64,000 nt of DNA from JANWHQ01 sp963775275 (GCA_963775275.1 CAVZII010000006.1:49076-113075); one strand, 5' to 3'. Positions 1 to 7,918 are shown, counted from the first letter of the stretch. Numbers and translations are program-made. The notes: generated by a model not told the origin, from the sequence alone.

Positions 1-441
1 CTGGATGCCCGTCGGCAGCGACCCGTTCAGGATGTTCGCGCCGTCGAACGAGGCGTTGGCGATGGCGTTCTGGATCTGCAGCAGCAGGGACCGGAAGTCG
101 GTGTTGACCGCCGATCGGGAGGTGGCGTCGAGCGAGGGATCCTGGGCGGCCACGACCTTGGCCTTGACCTGGTTCAGGAGGTCCGAGATCGACTGGCCGG
201 CCGTCGAGGCCACATCCGCGATCGATGTGGCCCTGTTCAGGCTGGCCTGCACAGCGCCCAGCGAGCTGACGTCAGCCCTCTGTCCCTGGGCGATCGCCCA
301 CACCGACGCATTGTCCTTCGCCGAGTTGATCGCGAGACCTGTGGAGATCCGGTTCTGCGCCTGGGCCAGGTCGGTCGCGGTCTTGTTGAGATTCTGCAGG
401 GCGACGAGCGCCGCAGCGTTGGTCTGAACGCTAATGGTCAT
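1..441 (-). CDS. Flagellin, N-terminal part (runs off the left edge)
   Basis: The first 147 residues of a flagellin, the filament subunit exported by the flagellar type III apparatus. The start ATG (441-439) follows a purine-rich GAGAGG ribosome site. The sequence opens MTISVQTNAAALVALQNLNK and continues with the alpha-proteobacterial flagellin D0/D1 pattern: NRISTGLAINSAKDNASVWA, then SISDLLNQVKAK, then SFDGANILNG. The C-terminal D0 helix lies outside the window. It is clearly paralogous to the flagellin at 973-1803 but not identical, as in Caulobacter relatives with several flagellin genes. I found no sigma-54 site just upstream, so it may be read with the FlaG-like gene or from a promoter I cannot see. 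Confidence 0.93.
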   Translation of the reverse strand, partial: MTISVQTNAAALVALQNLNKTATDLAQAQNRISTGLAINSAKDNASVWAIAQGQRADVSSLGAVQASLNRATSIADVASTAGQSISDLLNQVKAKVVAAQDPSLDATSRSAVNTDFRSLLLQIQNAIANASFDGANILNGSLPTGIQ

Positions 442-566
442 AAGGGCCTCTCCGCTCGCGCCGGCGAGTTCGAGAGAGACGCTATGCAGCTTTGGTATTC
501 TAATCGTTAACCATGATCACGCCACAACGCGGCCCGCCCGAGGGCGGTCCGTGCAGGTCTTGCGGC

Positions 567-584
567 GCCGCCCCGCAGGGCGGC
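567..584 (-). terminator. Hairpin after the FlaG-like gene
   Basis: A perfect 7-bp GC stem (567-573 with 578-584) around a 4-nt loop sits just past the stop codon of the FlaG-like gene. A second short hairpin lies at about 533-546. No T-run follows on the minus strand, so termination is only a suggestion. The structure could equally separate the two flagellin transcripts by RNA processing. Confidence 0.3.
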
Positions 585-596
585 CATGTGGGGCGG

Positions 597-890
597 CTAG
601 GCCATGCCGTCGAAGACGGCGCCCGCCGCGTAACTCGCCCGCTCCCTCATGCGCAGGACCTCCTCGCGCGAGAGCTGGCTGACGATCCGGCCCGTCCTAC
701 GGTCGACGACCGTGTAGACGTACTGACCGGGCTCGCCCGTCTCCTCGATGATCAGCCGCAAGTCCGCCGGCGCGGCCTCATCGGCCGCCTCGACGGGCTT
801 GGGAGCCTTCACATCGGCCTCGGGGACGTAAGGGCCCCCGCCGAACGGGGTATCCCCGACGCCTTTGGATGGAACGACCTTGCCGCTCAT
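597..890 (-). CDS. FlaG-family flagellar protein
   Basis: A 97-residue protein lying between two flagellin genes on the same strand. Its N-terminal half is low-complexity, rich in P, A and G. Its C-terminal half, roughly residues 43-85, carries the FlaG-like strand-helix signature LRLIIEETGEPGQYVYTVVD followed by RRTGRIVSQLSREEVLRMRE. FlaG proteins affect filament length or flagellin handling in other bacteria, and the exact role in Caulobacterales is less certain. The position between flagellins supports the call. Identification rests on the DxxTGxxVxQ(I/L)xxEE pattern and context, not on a full-length match. Confidence 0.7.
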   Translation of the reverse strand: MSGKVVPSKGVGDTPFGGGPYVPEADVKAPKPVEAADEAAPADLRLIIEETGEPGQYVYTVVDRRTGRIVSQLSREEVLRMRERASYAAGAVFDGMA

Positions 891-972
891 GGGATCTGTC
901 GCCGACGCGGGGCCGACGCTCCGATCTCAAGGAGATCGGGGGCGGACGCCGGAGCGCCCGCCCCCGACCGGC

Positions 973-1803
973 CTATCTGAACAGGCTGAGGAGGACCGAC
1001 GTCGACGAGTTCGCGATCGACAGGGCCTGCACGCCCAGCTGCTGCTTGGTCTGCAACGCCTGGAGCTTTGCACTGTCCGCCGCGAGGTTCGCATCGACCA
1101 GGTTGCTCACGCCGTTGGTCAGGGTGTCCTGCAGCTGCGTGATGAACTTGGAGTGCGTGTCGAGAGCGTTCGAGCCCGTGCCGAGCTTGGCCAGCCCGGC
1201 CGAGACGTTGTCGATCGACGTCTGCAGCGTCGCGATCATGCCCGACGCGGTCGTCGCCGTCCCGATCGTCGCCGTCGCGGCCACCGTCACATTGGCGCCG
1301 CCCAGCGAGAGGTCCTGAGCCGCAACGGTGATCTTGGAGGTGCCGTCGGCGTTGGCCAGGGCGAAGACCGAGTTGCCGCCGCTCTTGATCAGGTTGGTGC
1401 CGTTGAAGTCGGCATTGTTCACGATCGTCGTGATCTGGTCGCGGAGCGACGTGAAGTCGTTGTTCAGGGCCGCGCGGCTGGTGGAGTCCAGACCCTTGTC
1501 GGAGGCGGCGAGCGCCTTGGCCTTCATCTGGGTCAGCAGATCGGAGATCGTGGTGCCGGCCGAGATGGCGACGTCGACCGAGGACTTGCCGCGGGACAGG
1601 GAGTCCTGCACCGCGTCCAGGGAGGTGATCTGGGCGCGCTGGTTCTGGGCGATGGCCCAGACCGAGGCGTTGTCCTTGGCGGTGGCGACCTTCAGACCCG
1701 TGTTGATGTGGTTCTGAACGGTCTGCAGTTCGGTTTGGGTGGTGGTCAGGTTCTCCAGGGCGATCATGGCCCCGAAGTTCGTGTTGACGCTATTCAGCGA
1801 CAT
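973..1803 (-). CDS. Flagellin
   Basis: A complete flagellin of 276 residues, the usual length for the short Caulobacterales flagellins. The N-terminal D0/D1 (MSLNSVNTNFGAMIALENL, then HINTGLKVATAKDNASVWAI) and C-terminal D0 (KQQLGVQALSIANSSTSVLL, then SLFR) are both present. The variable middle (about residues 140-200) is short and rich in T, A and V. A sigma-54 promoter lies about 70 bp upstream, which fits a class IV (late) flagellar gene under FlbD-type control. Filament subunit, secreted without a cleaved signal peptide. It probably belongs to a flagellin cluster that continues left of the window. Confidence 0.95.
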   Translation of the reverse strand: MSLNSVNTNFGAMIALENLTTTQTELQTVQNHINTGLKVATAKDNASVWAIAQNQRAQITSLDAVQDSLSRGKSSVDVAISAGTTISDLLTQMKAKALAASDKGLDSTSRAALNNDFTSLRDQITTIVNNADFNGTNLIKSGGNSVFALANADGTSKITVAAQDLSLGGANVTVAATATIGTATTASGMIATLQTSIDNVSAGLAKLGTGSNALDTHSKFITQLQDTLTNGVSNLVDANLAADSAKLQALQTKQQLGVQALSIANSSTSVLLSLFR

Positions 1804-1872
1804 TGGACGATTCCTTTTCAGGTGTCCGGCGTCGTTTTGACGGCCGGGGGCGTTTTGCCCGCTCGTCCCCTA

Positions 1873-1887
1873 GCAATCCGCGGGCCA
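1873..1887 (-). promoter_or_regulatory. Sigma-54 promoter of the flagellin gene
   Basis: On the minus strand the 15 bases read TGGCCCGCGGATTGC. This matches the sigma-54 consensus TGGCAC-N5-TTGC at 9 of the 10 conserved positions with correct spacing. The predicted start is about 12 nt past the TTGC element, leaving a leader of roughly 55-60 nt before the flagellin ATG at 1803. Late flagellar genes of Caulobacter are known to use RpoN, so sequence and context agree. Confidence 0.75.
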
Positions 1888-2183
1888 GTCCAGCCTAGCC
1901 GTGCAGCCTTATAACTCGCTGAATATTCAAGGTTATTCTCTCGTTAAGGTCTCGCTCCAGGCAGGAATTGCCGAGCATATCGGTCATGACGGCAGAAATT
2001 GCCTAGCCGGGGGCGGAATTTGCTGCCGGGGGCCCGCCGAGGCCCCCAGTCGGCCGGCAGGCCGGCGAGAGGGGAGGCGCCGCGTCTTTCCTCGCCTGGT
2101 GCGGCAGCCTTGCCATTGACAATGCGTGCGCTCGACACAAATGTCCCGCGCCGCAAAACCCGCCGCAATTCCACGAGCCTTGG
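1888..2183. other. Intergenic region between divergent flagellin and fdxA
   Basis: No gene is visible. The left part holds the enhancer-proximal DNA of the flagellin promoter. It contains the only AT-rich stretch of the neighbourhood (about 1905-1955), a plausible site for IHF or FlbD binding, although I see no convincing motif. The right part must carry the fdxA promoter. I could not identify a -35/-10 pair with confidence. Confidence 0.5.
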
Positions 2184-2525
2184 ATGACCTATATCGTCAC
2201 CGATCCCTGCATCAAATGTAAGTACATGGACTGCGTCGAGGTATGCCCGGTGGACTGCTTCTACGAGGGAGAGAACTTCCTCGTGATCCACCCGGACGAA
2301 TGCATCGATTGCGGCGTTTGCGAGCCGGAGTGCCCGGTGGACGCGATCAAGCCCGACGTCGAGGACGAGGCCGACGGCAAGTGGCTGCGCGTCAACACGC
2401 AGTATGCCAACATCTGGCCCAACATCACGGTCAAGGGCGACCCGCCGGGCGACGCGGCCCAGTTCGAGCGCGAGCAGGGCAAGTTCGAGAAGTTCTTCAG
2501 CGACAAGCCGGGCAAGGGCTCCTGA
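2184..2525 (+). CDS. fdxA: Seven-iron ferredoxin FdxA
   Basis: A 113-residue cytoplasmic electron carrier of the [3Fe-4S][4Fe-4S] FdxA type. The first cluster region reads CIKCKYMDCVEVCPVDC. The second reads CIDCGVCEPECPVDAI. The long acidic C-terminal extension (NTQYANIWPNITVKGDPPGD onward) is diagnostic of FdxA rather than of small bacterial 2[4Fe-4S] ferredoxins. Length is exactly that of the family. In alpha-proteobacteria fdxA commonly lies next to carD, as here (carD begins 288 bp downstream on the same strand). The ATG at 2184 has only a weak upstream ribosome site, but no alternative start preserves the family N-terminus. Confidence 0.95.
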   Translation: MTYIVTDPCIKCKYMDCVEVCPVDCFYEGENFLVIHPDECIDCGVCEPECPVDAIKPDVEDEADGKWLRVNTQYANIWPNITVKGDPPGDAAQFEREQGKFEKFFSDKPGKGS

Positions 2526-2812
2526 GCGCCTGCACTTGATCGGCTGCATGCGCTGGGCCGCCGCAAGCCTTTCATACCGCTGGATTTTGTGGTAGGGTCC
2601 CTGTCACGTGGGCTCCGCTCCCGCAAAGCCTGCGTTTGTCGTGGAAAGCCGTCGGTCCGGCGCGCCTAGCCAAGGCGGAAGGTGTCCTAGAGACCAATTC
2701 GAGCCGTTGACGATGTTCCCGCGCCCCTGTGCGGCCGGGAGCCTATTGTCCTCGGGTCGGACGATGGCGACTGGCCGCATGCGCGGCCGGAAGAGCTCGA
2801 AGAGGATTACTG

Positions 2813-3316
2813 ATGAGCAAGAGCGGTCATGATTTCTCGGTCGGCGATCACGTCGTCTATCCCGCCCATGGCGTCGGCCAGGTGCAGGGAATCGAGACCC
2901 AGGAAGTCGCGGGCCTGACCCTCGAAGTCTACGTGATCACCTTCGACCACGAGAAGATGACCCTGCGCGTGCCCACCGGCAAGGCGCGCAGCGCGGGCCT
3001 GCGCCCGCTGGCGGCGGGCGACGTGGTGTCGCGCGCCCTGACGACCCTCAAGGGCCGCGCGCGCGTGAAGCGCACCATGTGGAGCCGCCGTGCCCAGGAA
3101 TACGAGGCCAAGATCAACTCCGGCGACCTGATCTCGATCGCCGAGGTGGTGCGCGACCTGCATCGCGCGGAGAATCAGCCCGAGCAGTCCTACTCCGAGC
3201 GTCAGCTCTACGAATCGGCGCTGGACCGCATGGCCCGTGAGGTCGCCGCAATCGAGCGGATCGACCGCGACGCGGCCATCGGCATCCTGAACAAGTCGCT
3301 GGTGAAGGCCGCCTGA
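2813..3316 (+). CDS. carD: CarD-family transcription regulator
   Basis: A 167-residue CarD/CdnL-type protein. These bind the RNA polymerase beta subunit and stabilise open complexes, especially at rRNA and growth promoters. The N-terminal Tudor-like RNAP-interaction domain starts FSVGDHVVYPAHGVGQVQGI. The C-terminal helical DNA-binding part includes the basic stretch LKGRARVKRTMWSRRAQEYE and the motif SGDLISIAEVVRDLHR. I chose the ATG at 2813 because an AGAGGA ribosome site lies 6 nt before it and conserved homology begins at once. The open frame upstream of it has no family similarity. Downstream sits a strong hairpin shared with the convergent gene. Confidence 0.94.
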   Translation: MSKSGHDFSVGDHVVYPAHGVGQVQGIETQEVAGLTLEVYVITFDHEKMTLRVPTGKARSAGLRPLAAGDVVSRALTTLKGRARVKRTMWSRRAQEYEAKINSGDLISIAEVVRDLHRAENQPEQSYSERQLYESALDRMAREVAAIERIDRDAAIGILNKSLVKAA

Positions 3317-3346
3317 CCCCTTCGTGATCTCAGCGCTGCGACGCAA

Positions 3347-3372
3347 CGCCCGCCGGCTCCAGCCGGCGGGCG
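3347..3372. terminator. Bidirectional hairpin between carD and the convergent gene
   Basis: A perfect 12-bp GC-rich inverted repeat (3347-3358 with 3361-3372) with only two bases between the arms lies 30 bp after carD and 8 bp after the stop of the opposing gene. No T-run is present on either side, which is common for intrinsic-type terminators in GC-rich alpha-proteobacteria. Position between convergent genes is the main support. Confidence 0.6.
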
Positions 3373-3380
3373 TCCGCATC

Positions 3381-3947
3381 TCAGGGCGCCCCCGGCCTCG
3401 CCTCCTCGCGCGAGGCGACGTGGGCGCGCGGCCGGCGCAGGATGACGTCGGCCCTGGCGAGCCACCGCTGTCCCTCCTCGATCGCGTCGCGTGCGGAAAC
3501 ATCCTGGGCGTCCGGCCCGCCGGCGGCGCGCCACAGGAGAATCTGGAAGTCCGGATCGCGCGCATCGTCGAACACCAGTCGCAACACGATCTCCTCGGCG
3601 CCGCTCGAGAGCTGATCCATGGCGCGTCGCGCCTCCTCGCGGTGGGCGCGGGCCGCCACCTGCTCGTCCACGATCAGCTCGGCGCCTTGCAGCGTCTCGA
3701 GCGGCCGCACCAGGAGGCTCGCGCCTCCGGCCCAGGCCACCGCCGCACGGCCGCTGGCCAGATCGATCGCGGCGCCGCGGCCATGGGCGATCAGCATCGC
3801 ATCGGGCGCGCCGCTTCCCAGGGCGCGCCGGAGCGCCCGGCGAAGCTGGCGAGGCTCCTGCCGCCACCACGACACGCCGCTCGCCGCCGCCGTCAGGACG
3901 ACCGCCGCGATGACGAGCAGCAGGACATCGCGCAGGAGCTGGTCCAT
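3381..3947 (-). CDS. Membrane-anchored protein of unknown function
   Basis: 188 residues. The N-terminus has one strong transmembrane segment (about residues 5-25, LLRDVLLLVIAAVVLTAAAS) followed by a soluble part rich in A, R and E. The C-terminal half contains an acidic-hydrophobic stretch (EEIVLRLVFDDARDPDFQIL) and ends in a charged tail. I recognise no enzyme motif. It is convergent with carD and tail-to-head with xthA on the same strand (47 bp between xthA start side and this gene's start), so it may share that transcript. Protein-like composition and a proper signal anchor support it as a real gene. Confidence 0.65.
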   Translation of the reverse strand: MDQLLRDVLLLVIAAVVLTAAASGVSWWRQEPRQLRRALRRALGSGAPDAMLIAHGRGAAIDLASGRAAVAWAGGASLLVRPLETLQGAELIVDEQVAARAHREEARRAMDQLSSGAEEIVLRLVFDDARDPDFQILLWRAAGGPDAQDVSARDAIEEGQRWLARADVILRRPRAHVASREEARPGAP

Positions 3948-3994
3948 CCGGGCTCAGCCTAGCCGGATTCCCGCCGGCCGGTCAGGCCGCAGGG

Positions 3995-4774
3995 TCAGAG
4001 CTCCAGCTCGACGGTCACCGGCACATGGTCCGAGGGCTTGTCCCAGCCGCGCACGTCCTTGTGGATCTCCACCCCGCGCAGCCGGTCCGCCGCCTGCGGC
4101 GAGAGCAGGACATGGTCGATCCGGATGCCGTGGTTCCGCCGCCAGGCGCCGGCCTGATAGTCCCAGAAGGTGTACCCGCCCGGCGCCCCGTCCGCCTCCA
4201 TGTAGGCGTCGGTCAGGCCGAGCCACTTCAGGGCGCGGAAGGCCGCGCGCGTCTGGGGCTGGAACAGCGCGTCGCCTTCCCAGGACTTGGGATCGTCGCA
4301 GTCCGCCGGCTCCGGGATGACGTTGTAGTCGCCAGCCAGGGCCAATGGCTCCTCGAGCTCCAGCAGCTCCCCGGCGCGCCGGCGCAGGCGTTCCATCCAG
4401 GCGAGCTTGTAGGCGAACTTGTCCGTCCCCACGGGATTGCCGTTCGGCAGGTAGATCGAGGCGACGCGCACGGGCCGGGGCCCGGACACCACCGCCTCCA
4501 GGTAACGGGCGTGGTCGTCGCCGTCGTCGCCGGGAAGGCCTTTCAGGACATCCTCCAGCGGCGCCTTCGAGAGCAGGGCGACGCCGTTGTAGGTCTTCTG
4601 GCCGTGGACGCAGACGTTGTAGCCCAGGCGCTCGAACGCCTCGGCCGGGAACGCCTCGTCCACGCACTTGATCTCCTGCAGGCAGGCGACGTCCGGGACG
4701 GCCTCCTCGAACCAGGCGGTCACCGTCTGAAGTCGCGCGTTGATTGAATTGACGTTCCAGGTGGCGATTCGCAT
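3995..4774 (-). CDS. xthA: Exodeoxyribonuclease III
   Basis: A 259-residue Mg-dependent AP endonuclease and 3'-5' exonuclease of the EEP (endonuclease/exonuclease/phosphatase) superfamily, acting in base-excision repair. Visible catalytic motifs in order: N7 in WNVNSINAR, the metal-binding E34 in LQEIKC, LAGDYNVIPEPAD (D/N pair), RIDHVLLSP and the C-terminal DKPSDHVPVTVELEL with the catalytic His. The start MRIATWNVNS at 4774 is where family similarity begins. The frame extends 15 codons upstream without similarity. It is divergent from the small membrane protein at 4859. Confidence 0.95.
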   Translation of the reverse strand: MRIATWNVNSINARLQTVTAWFEEAVPDVACLQEIKCVDEAFPAEAFERLGYNVCVHGQKTYNGVALLSKAPLEDVLKGLPGDDGDDHARYLEAVVSGPRPVRVASIYLPNGNPVGTDKFAYKLAWMERLRRRAGELLELEEPLALAGDYNVIPEPADCDDPKSWEGDALFQPQTRAAFRALKWLGLTDAYMEADGAPGGYTFWDYQAGAWRRNHGIRIDHVLLSPQAADRLRGVEIHKDVRGWDKPSDHVPVTVELEL

Positions 4775-4858
4775 TGACGGTCCGATTCTTGCGGCGTTCC
4801 CTTCGAAACGGGTCGCCATGGGTCAATTCCCACGGCGGGAAGGTTGGGCGAGGCCGTC

Positions 4859-5167
4859 ATGTCCCGCAAGTGGGAAGCCATCTGGCTAGGCGTCGCGAGC
4901 GCGTTCTCGCTGCTGGCCGCGCCGGCTGCGGGCGTGGCGGCGATCCTCTCGCCGATGGTTTTCGATCCGCACCAGAACCTGCTCAATCCCGCAGCCTGGG
5001 TCGCGTTCTTCCTGATCGTGACGCTGTGGGTCGTGTGCCTGGCCGCGCCCTATGGCGCATGGGTCGCCTACGCCCGCAAGCTGAAGTCCCTGACCTGGCT
5101 GGCCATGGCCGCGCCGGCGGTGTGGGTGATCGCCACGGTCGCCAGCGTCAACCTGCTGCCGGGCTGA
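4859..5167 (+). CDS. Small three-helix membrane protein, function unknown
   Basis: 102 residues with three predicted transmembrane segments: about 8-32 (LGVASAFSLLAAPAAGVAAI), 43-65 (WVAFFLIVTLWVVCLAAPYG) and 78-98 (SLTWLAMAAPAVWVIATVAS). I place the start at the ATG 4859 because GGGCGAGG precedes it at good distance. A TTG five codons upstream is less likely. No functional motif is visible. It ends only 8 bp before the first large palindromic repeat, so its transcript would run into that structure. Confidence 0.6.
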   Translation: MSRKWEAIWLGVASAFSLLAAPAAGVAAILSPMVFDPHQNLLNPAAWVAFFLIVTLWVVCLAAPYGAWVAYARKLKSLTWLAMAAPAVWVIATVASVNLLPG

Positions 5168-5174
5168 TTCCCGG

Positions 5175-5340
5175 CTAGTGTGGTGGATCAGAAGTTCGCA
5201 TGATGATGGCGGCTCCCGCAGTTGCGAACTTCTGATCCTTAAACCACACTAGAATCATAGACTTGCTAGTGTCCCGATCGATTCCGAAGTTCGCATCTGC
5301 CTGGCAAAAGCGCTGGCGAACTTCGGAATCGGGACACTAG
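5175..5340. repeat. CTAG-bounded double palindrome, copy A
   Basis: Two adjacent large inverted repeats. Hairpin 1 spans 5175-5252 (CTAGTGTGG...CCACACTAG) and hairpin 2 spans 5266-5340 (CTAGTGTCC...GGACACTAG), with a 13-bp linker between them. Both arms contain a shared inner word, GAAGTTCGCAT. Four more copies occur in the window (17816, 26844, 41231, 55439). This copy and 41231 form one subfamily by loop sequence. Arms of 25 bp or more and short loops make this a MITE-like or REP-like element. The last four bases, CTAG, also provide the TAG stop codon of the Fe-S gene to its right. Confidence 0.9.
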
Positions 5341-5673
5341 ATCGAGAAGCTGGTCCCGCAGCCGCAGCTGGACTTGGCGTTGGGGTTGTTCACCCGGAAC
5401 TGGGCGCCCGCCAGCTCGTCCACGAAGTCGATCTCCGAGCCCTTGAGCAGGACCAGCGACATCTCGTCCACCACGGCCGCGGCGCCGTCGCGCTCGATGG
5501 TGAGGTCGTCGTCCTGGGCGCTCTCGACCAGCTCGAACTCGTAGGAGAAGCCCGAGCAGCCGCCCCCGGCCACGGCCACGCGCAGCATCACCGGGCGGCC
5601 TTCCTTCTGCGCCAGCGCCTTGAATTCGCCTGGCGGCGGTCTCGCTGAGGGTGATCGGCGCCTGTTGGGTCAT
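5337..5673 (-). pseudogene. erpA: ErpA/IscA-type iron-sulfur insertion protein, frameshifted
   Basis: An A-type carrier that passes Fe-S clusters to apo-enzymes. The N-terminus (MTQQAPITLSETAARRIQ) and the rest (KALAQKEGRPVMLRVAVAGG, then CSGFSYEFEL, ending SSCGCGTSFSI) lie in different frames. All three cluster cysteines (GGCSG and CGCG) are present. One extra base in the run at about 5622-5626 explains the break: removing it restores RRIKALAQKEGRP. An internal start (GTGATG at about 5592) would give a truncated protein. Since at least one such carrier is usually essential, a sequencing error is likely. The stop codon lies inside the CTAG end of repeat copy A. Confidence 0.85.
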
Positions 5674-5752
5674 GGAAGCATCGCAAGTCCGGGGATAACT
5701 ATATGCCTATCGCGGCGACCTTGCGAAAGGGCGCCCTTCTGAGGAGCCCGGA

Positions 5753-6952
5753 TTGGCGTCCACACCCTCCTTCCCGCCCGGCCGCGCGTCCTACGCCGAG
5801 GATCCGGCGCGCTCGCGCGGGCGCAAGCACGCCGAGCCGTCCAGCCGCACCCGCACGCCCTTCGCCCGAGACCGGGACCGCATCATCCACTGCTCCGCGT
5901 TCCGCCGGCTGAAGGAGAAGACCCAGGTCTTCGTGGCGCACGAGGGCGACCATTTCCGCACCCGCCTCACGCACTCCCTGGAGGTGGCCCAGATCGCCCG
6001 GTCGATCGCGCGCGCCCTGGGGCTGGACGACGACCTCGCCGAGACCGTCGCCCTGGCCCACGACCTCGGCCATCCGCCCTTCGCCCACGCCGGCGAGGAC
6101 GAGCTCTCGGCGCGCATGGCGCCCCATGGCGGCTTCGACCACAACGTCCAGACCTTCCGCGTGGTGACCCGCCTGGAGCGCCGCTATCCGGCGTTCGAGG
6201 GGCTGAACCTGACCTGGGAAACGCTGGAGGGCGTGGTCAAGCACAACGGGCCGGTGGCCGACCGGCTCGACCGGCCCGCCTGGCGTGCAATCGCCGACTA
6301 CGCCGCCGACTTCGACCTGAGGCTGAACTCCTGGCCCTCGGCGGAAGCCCAGGTCGCCGCCCTCTCGGACGACATCGCCTACAACAACCACGACGTCGAC
6401 GACGGGCTGCAGGCCGAGCTGTTCACCCTCGAGGACCTCAAGGACGTGGCCCTGATCGGCCCGCACATCGCGGCCGTGCGCGAGGACTATCCGGGCCTCG
6501 AGCCTCGGCTCCTGCGGCTCGAGGCCGTGCGGCGGATGATCGGCGCCATGGTCGACGACGTCCTGGCCGAGACTGCGCGCCGGGCCCGGGCGCTGGGGAT
6601 CGCGAGCCCGGAGGACGTGCGCGCGCTCGGAGCGCCGCTGGTGGGCTTCTCCGAACCGATGGCCGCCGACCTCGCCGAGCTCAGGGCCTTTCTGCACGCC
6701 CGGATGTATCGCCATTTCCGCGTCAATCGGACGCGCAGCCAGGCCCGTCGCATTCTCGCCGAGCTTTTCGGATTGTTCATCGCGGAGACCGACGTCCTGC
6801 CCGACGAGTGGCGCGAGCGGGCCGAAGCCAAGCTCGCCGAGGACGGCGAGGCGGGCCGCGCGCGGGTGGTGTGCGACTACATCGCCGGAATGACCGACCG
6901 CTTCGCCATCGAGGAGCACCGCAAGCTGTTCAATCTCGACATCTGGAGCTGA
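5753..6952 (+). CDS. dgt: Deoxyguanosinetriphosphate triphosphohydrolase-like protein
   Basis: A 399-residue HD-domain enzyme that hydrolyses dNTPs to deoxynucleosides and tripolyphosphate. HD motif residues are visible: H74 (RLTHSLEVAQIA), H103-D104 (LAHDLGHPPFAHAGE) and the later Asp in ALSDDIAYNNHD. The C-terminus NLDIWS is typical. The start is TTG at 5753, about 8 nt after GAGG. No ATG gives a family-length protein. It is divergent from the Fe-S carrier gene. In Caulobacter I recall argS directly after this gene, but here only 186 bp separate it from the SPOR gene. Confidence 0.93.
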   Translation: MASTPSFPPGRASYAEDPARSRGRKHAEPSSRTRTPFARDRDRIIHCSAFRRLKEKTQVFVAHEGDHFRTRLTHSLEVAQIARSIARALGLDDDLAETVALAHDLGHPPFAHAGEDELSARMAPHGGFDHNVQTFRVVTRLERRYPAFEGLNLTWETLEGVVKHNGPVADRLDRPAWRAIADYAADFDLRLNSWPSAEAQVAALSDDIAYNNHDVDDGLQAELFTLEDLKDVALIGPHIAAVREDYPGLEPRLLRLEAVRRMIGAMVDDVLAETARRARALGIASPEDVRALGAPLVGFSEPMAADLAELRAFLHARMYRHFRVNRTRSQARRILAELFGLFIAETDVLPDEWRERAEAKLAEDGEAGRARVVCDYIAGMTDRFAIEEHRKLFNLDIWS

Positions 6953-7138
6953 TCGGCCGGCTTCGGCCTCCCCGGGTCCGCCAAAGCGATGCCGGGCGAA
7001 TCTGGGACCGGTCCGCGGTCAGACATCGCGACCACGTGACATTCGACGGCATCGTTCCAATTCTATCGCGACGGACGACGCTCTACTCTTCACGCCCAAG
7101 CCCGATTGATTCGCGCCGGGGTCATCGCGGAGACACCC

Positions 7139-7918
7139 ATGTCCGACTACGATCGCGATCGCGGCGCCTATACGCCATCCGGAGACGCTCCACTGTCCTT
7201 CGACGCGCGACAGCCAACAGGCGGCGGACGCCCGCCGACGACCCTCATCATCAGCGCCCTGATCCTGCTCGTGCTGGTCGTGGCCCTGGTGCTCTATTAC
7301 CGCTCGGGCGTTCGCCGCGCCGGCGCCCCGCCCGTCGTCGGCCAGCCCATGAGCGACATCCGCCAGGCGCCGCCGGCGTCGGCCCAGCCGCGCGACGAGG
7401 CCGCGGGCCTCGCGGTCTACGGCGCCGAGCAAGGCCAGGCCCAGTCGGCCACGCCCACCTTCGAGCCGTCGCCCGAGGAGCCCCTCCCTCGCGCCCAGCC
7501 CAAGGCCCGGACGTCCGCGGCGCCGGCGTCCTCCACGCCGACGCCGCTCAGGGTCCTCACGCCCGCGCCCCAGCCGACGGCGGCGCCCAAGGCCCCGGTC
7601 GTCGCCGAGGTCACCACGACGCCGAAGCGCCCTGCCGCCCCGACGCTGGCGTCCGCGCCGGCCTCGCCGGCCGGTTCGGGCGCATCGCTGGTGCAGATCG
7701 GCGCCTTCTCCTCGCCCGCGCTCGCCGACAAGGGCTGGAATGACGTGGCGCGCCTCGTGCCGGGCGCGATGATCGGCCGCACCAAGAAGGTCGAGCCGGT
7801 GTCCGCCGGCGCCGGCACCCTCTACCGGGCCTATGTCGGCGGCTTCGCCTCCAAGGCCGAGGCCATGTCCTTCTGCGGCGAGCTGAAAGCCGCCAGCCAC
7901 GCCTGCATCGTCAAGTGA
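7139..7918 (+). CDS. SPOR-domain cell envelope protein
   Basis: 259 residues with the classic bitopic layout: short cytoplasmic N-terminus, one transmembrane helix at about 37-56 (TLIISALILLVLVVALVLYY), a long periplasmic linker rich in P, A and T, and a C-terminal SPOR domain from about residue 182 (SLVQIGAFSSPALADKGWND to the end). SPOR domains bind denuded septal glycan, so the protein likely localises to the division site. The start ATG at 7139 has GGAGA upstream. Its stop overlaps the GTG start of nagZ by 4 bases, giving translational coupling. Confidence 0.88.
   Translation: MSDYDRDRGAYTPSGDAPLSFDARQPTGGGRPPTTLIISALILLVLVVALVLYYRSGVRRAGAPPVVGQPMSDIRQAPPASAQPRDEAAGLAVYGAEQGQAQSATPTFEPSPEEPLPRAQPKARTSAAPASSTPTPLRVLTPAPQPTAAPKAPVVAEVTTTPKRPAAPTLASAPASPAGSGASLVQIGAFSSPALADKGWNDVARLVPGAMIGRTKKVEPVSAGAGTLYRAYVGGFASKAEAMSFCGELKAASHACIVK

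Noticed and set aside
865..1914. 349-codon plus-strand frame over the flagellin
   Set aside because: Antisense to an unmistakable flagellin. Low-complexity R/G/D-rich translation and no ribosome site.
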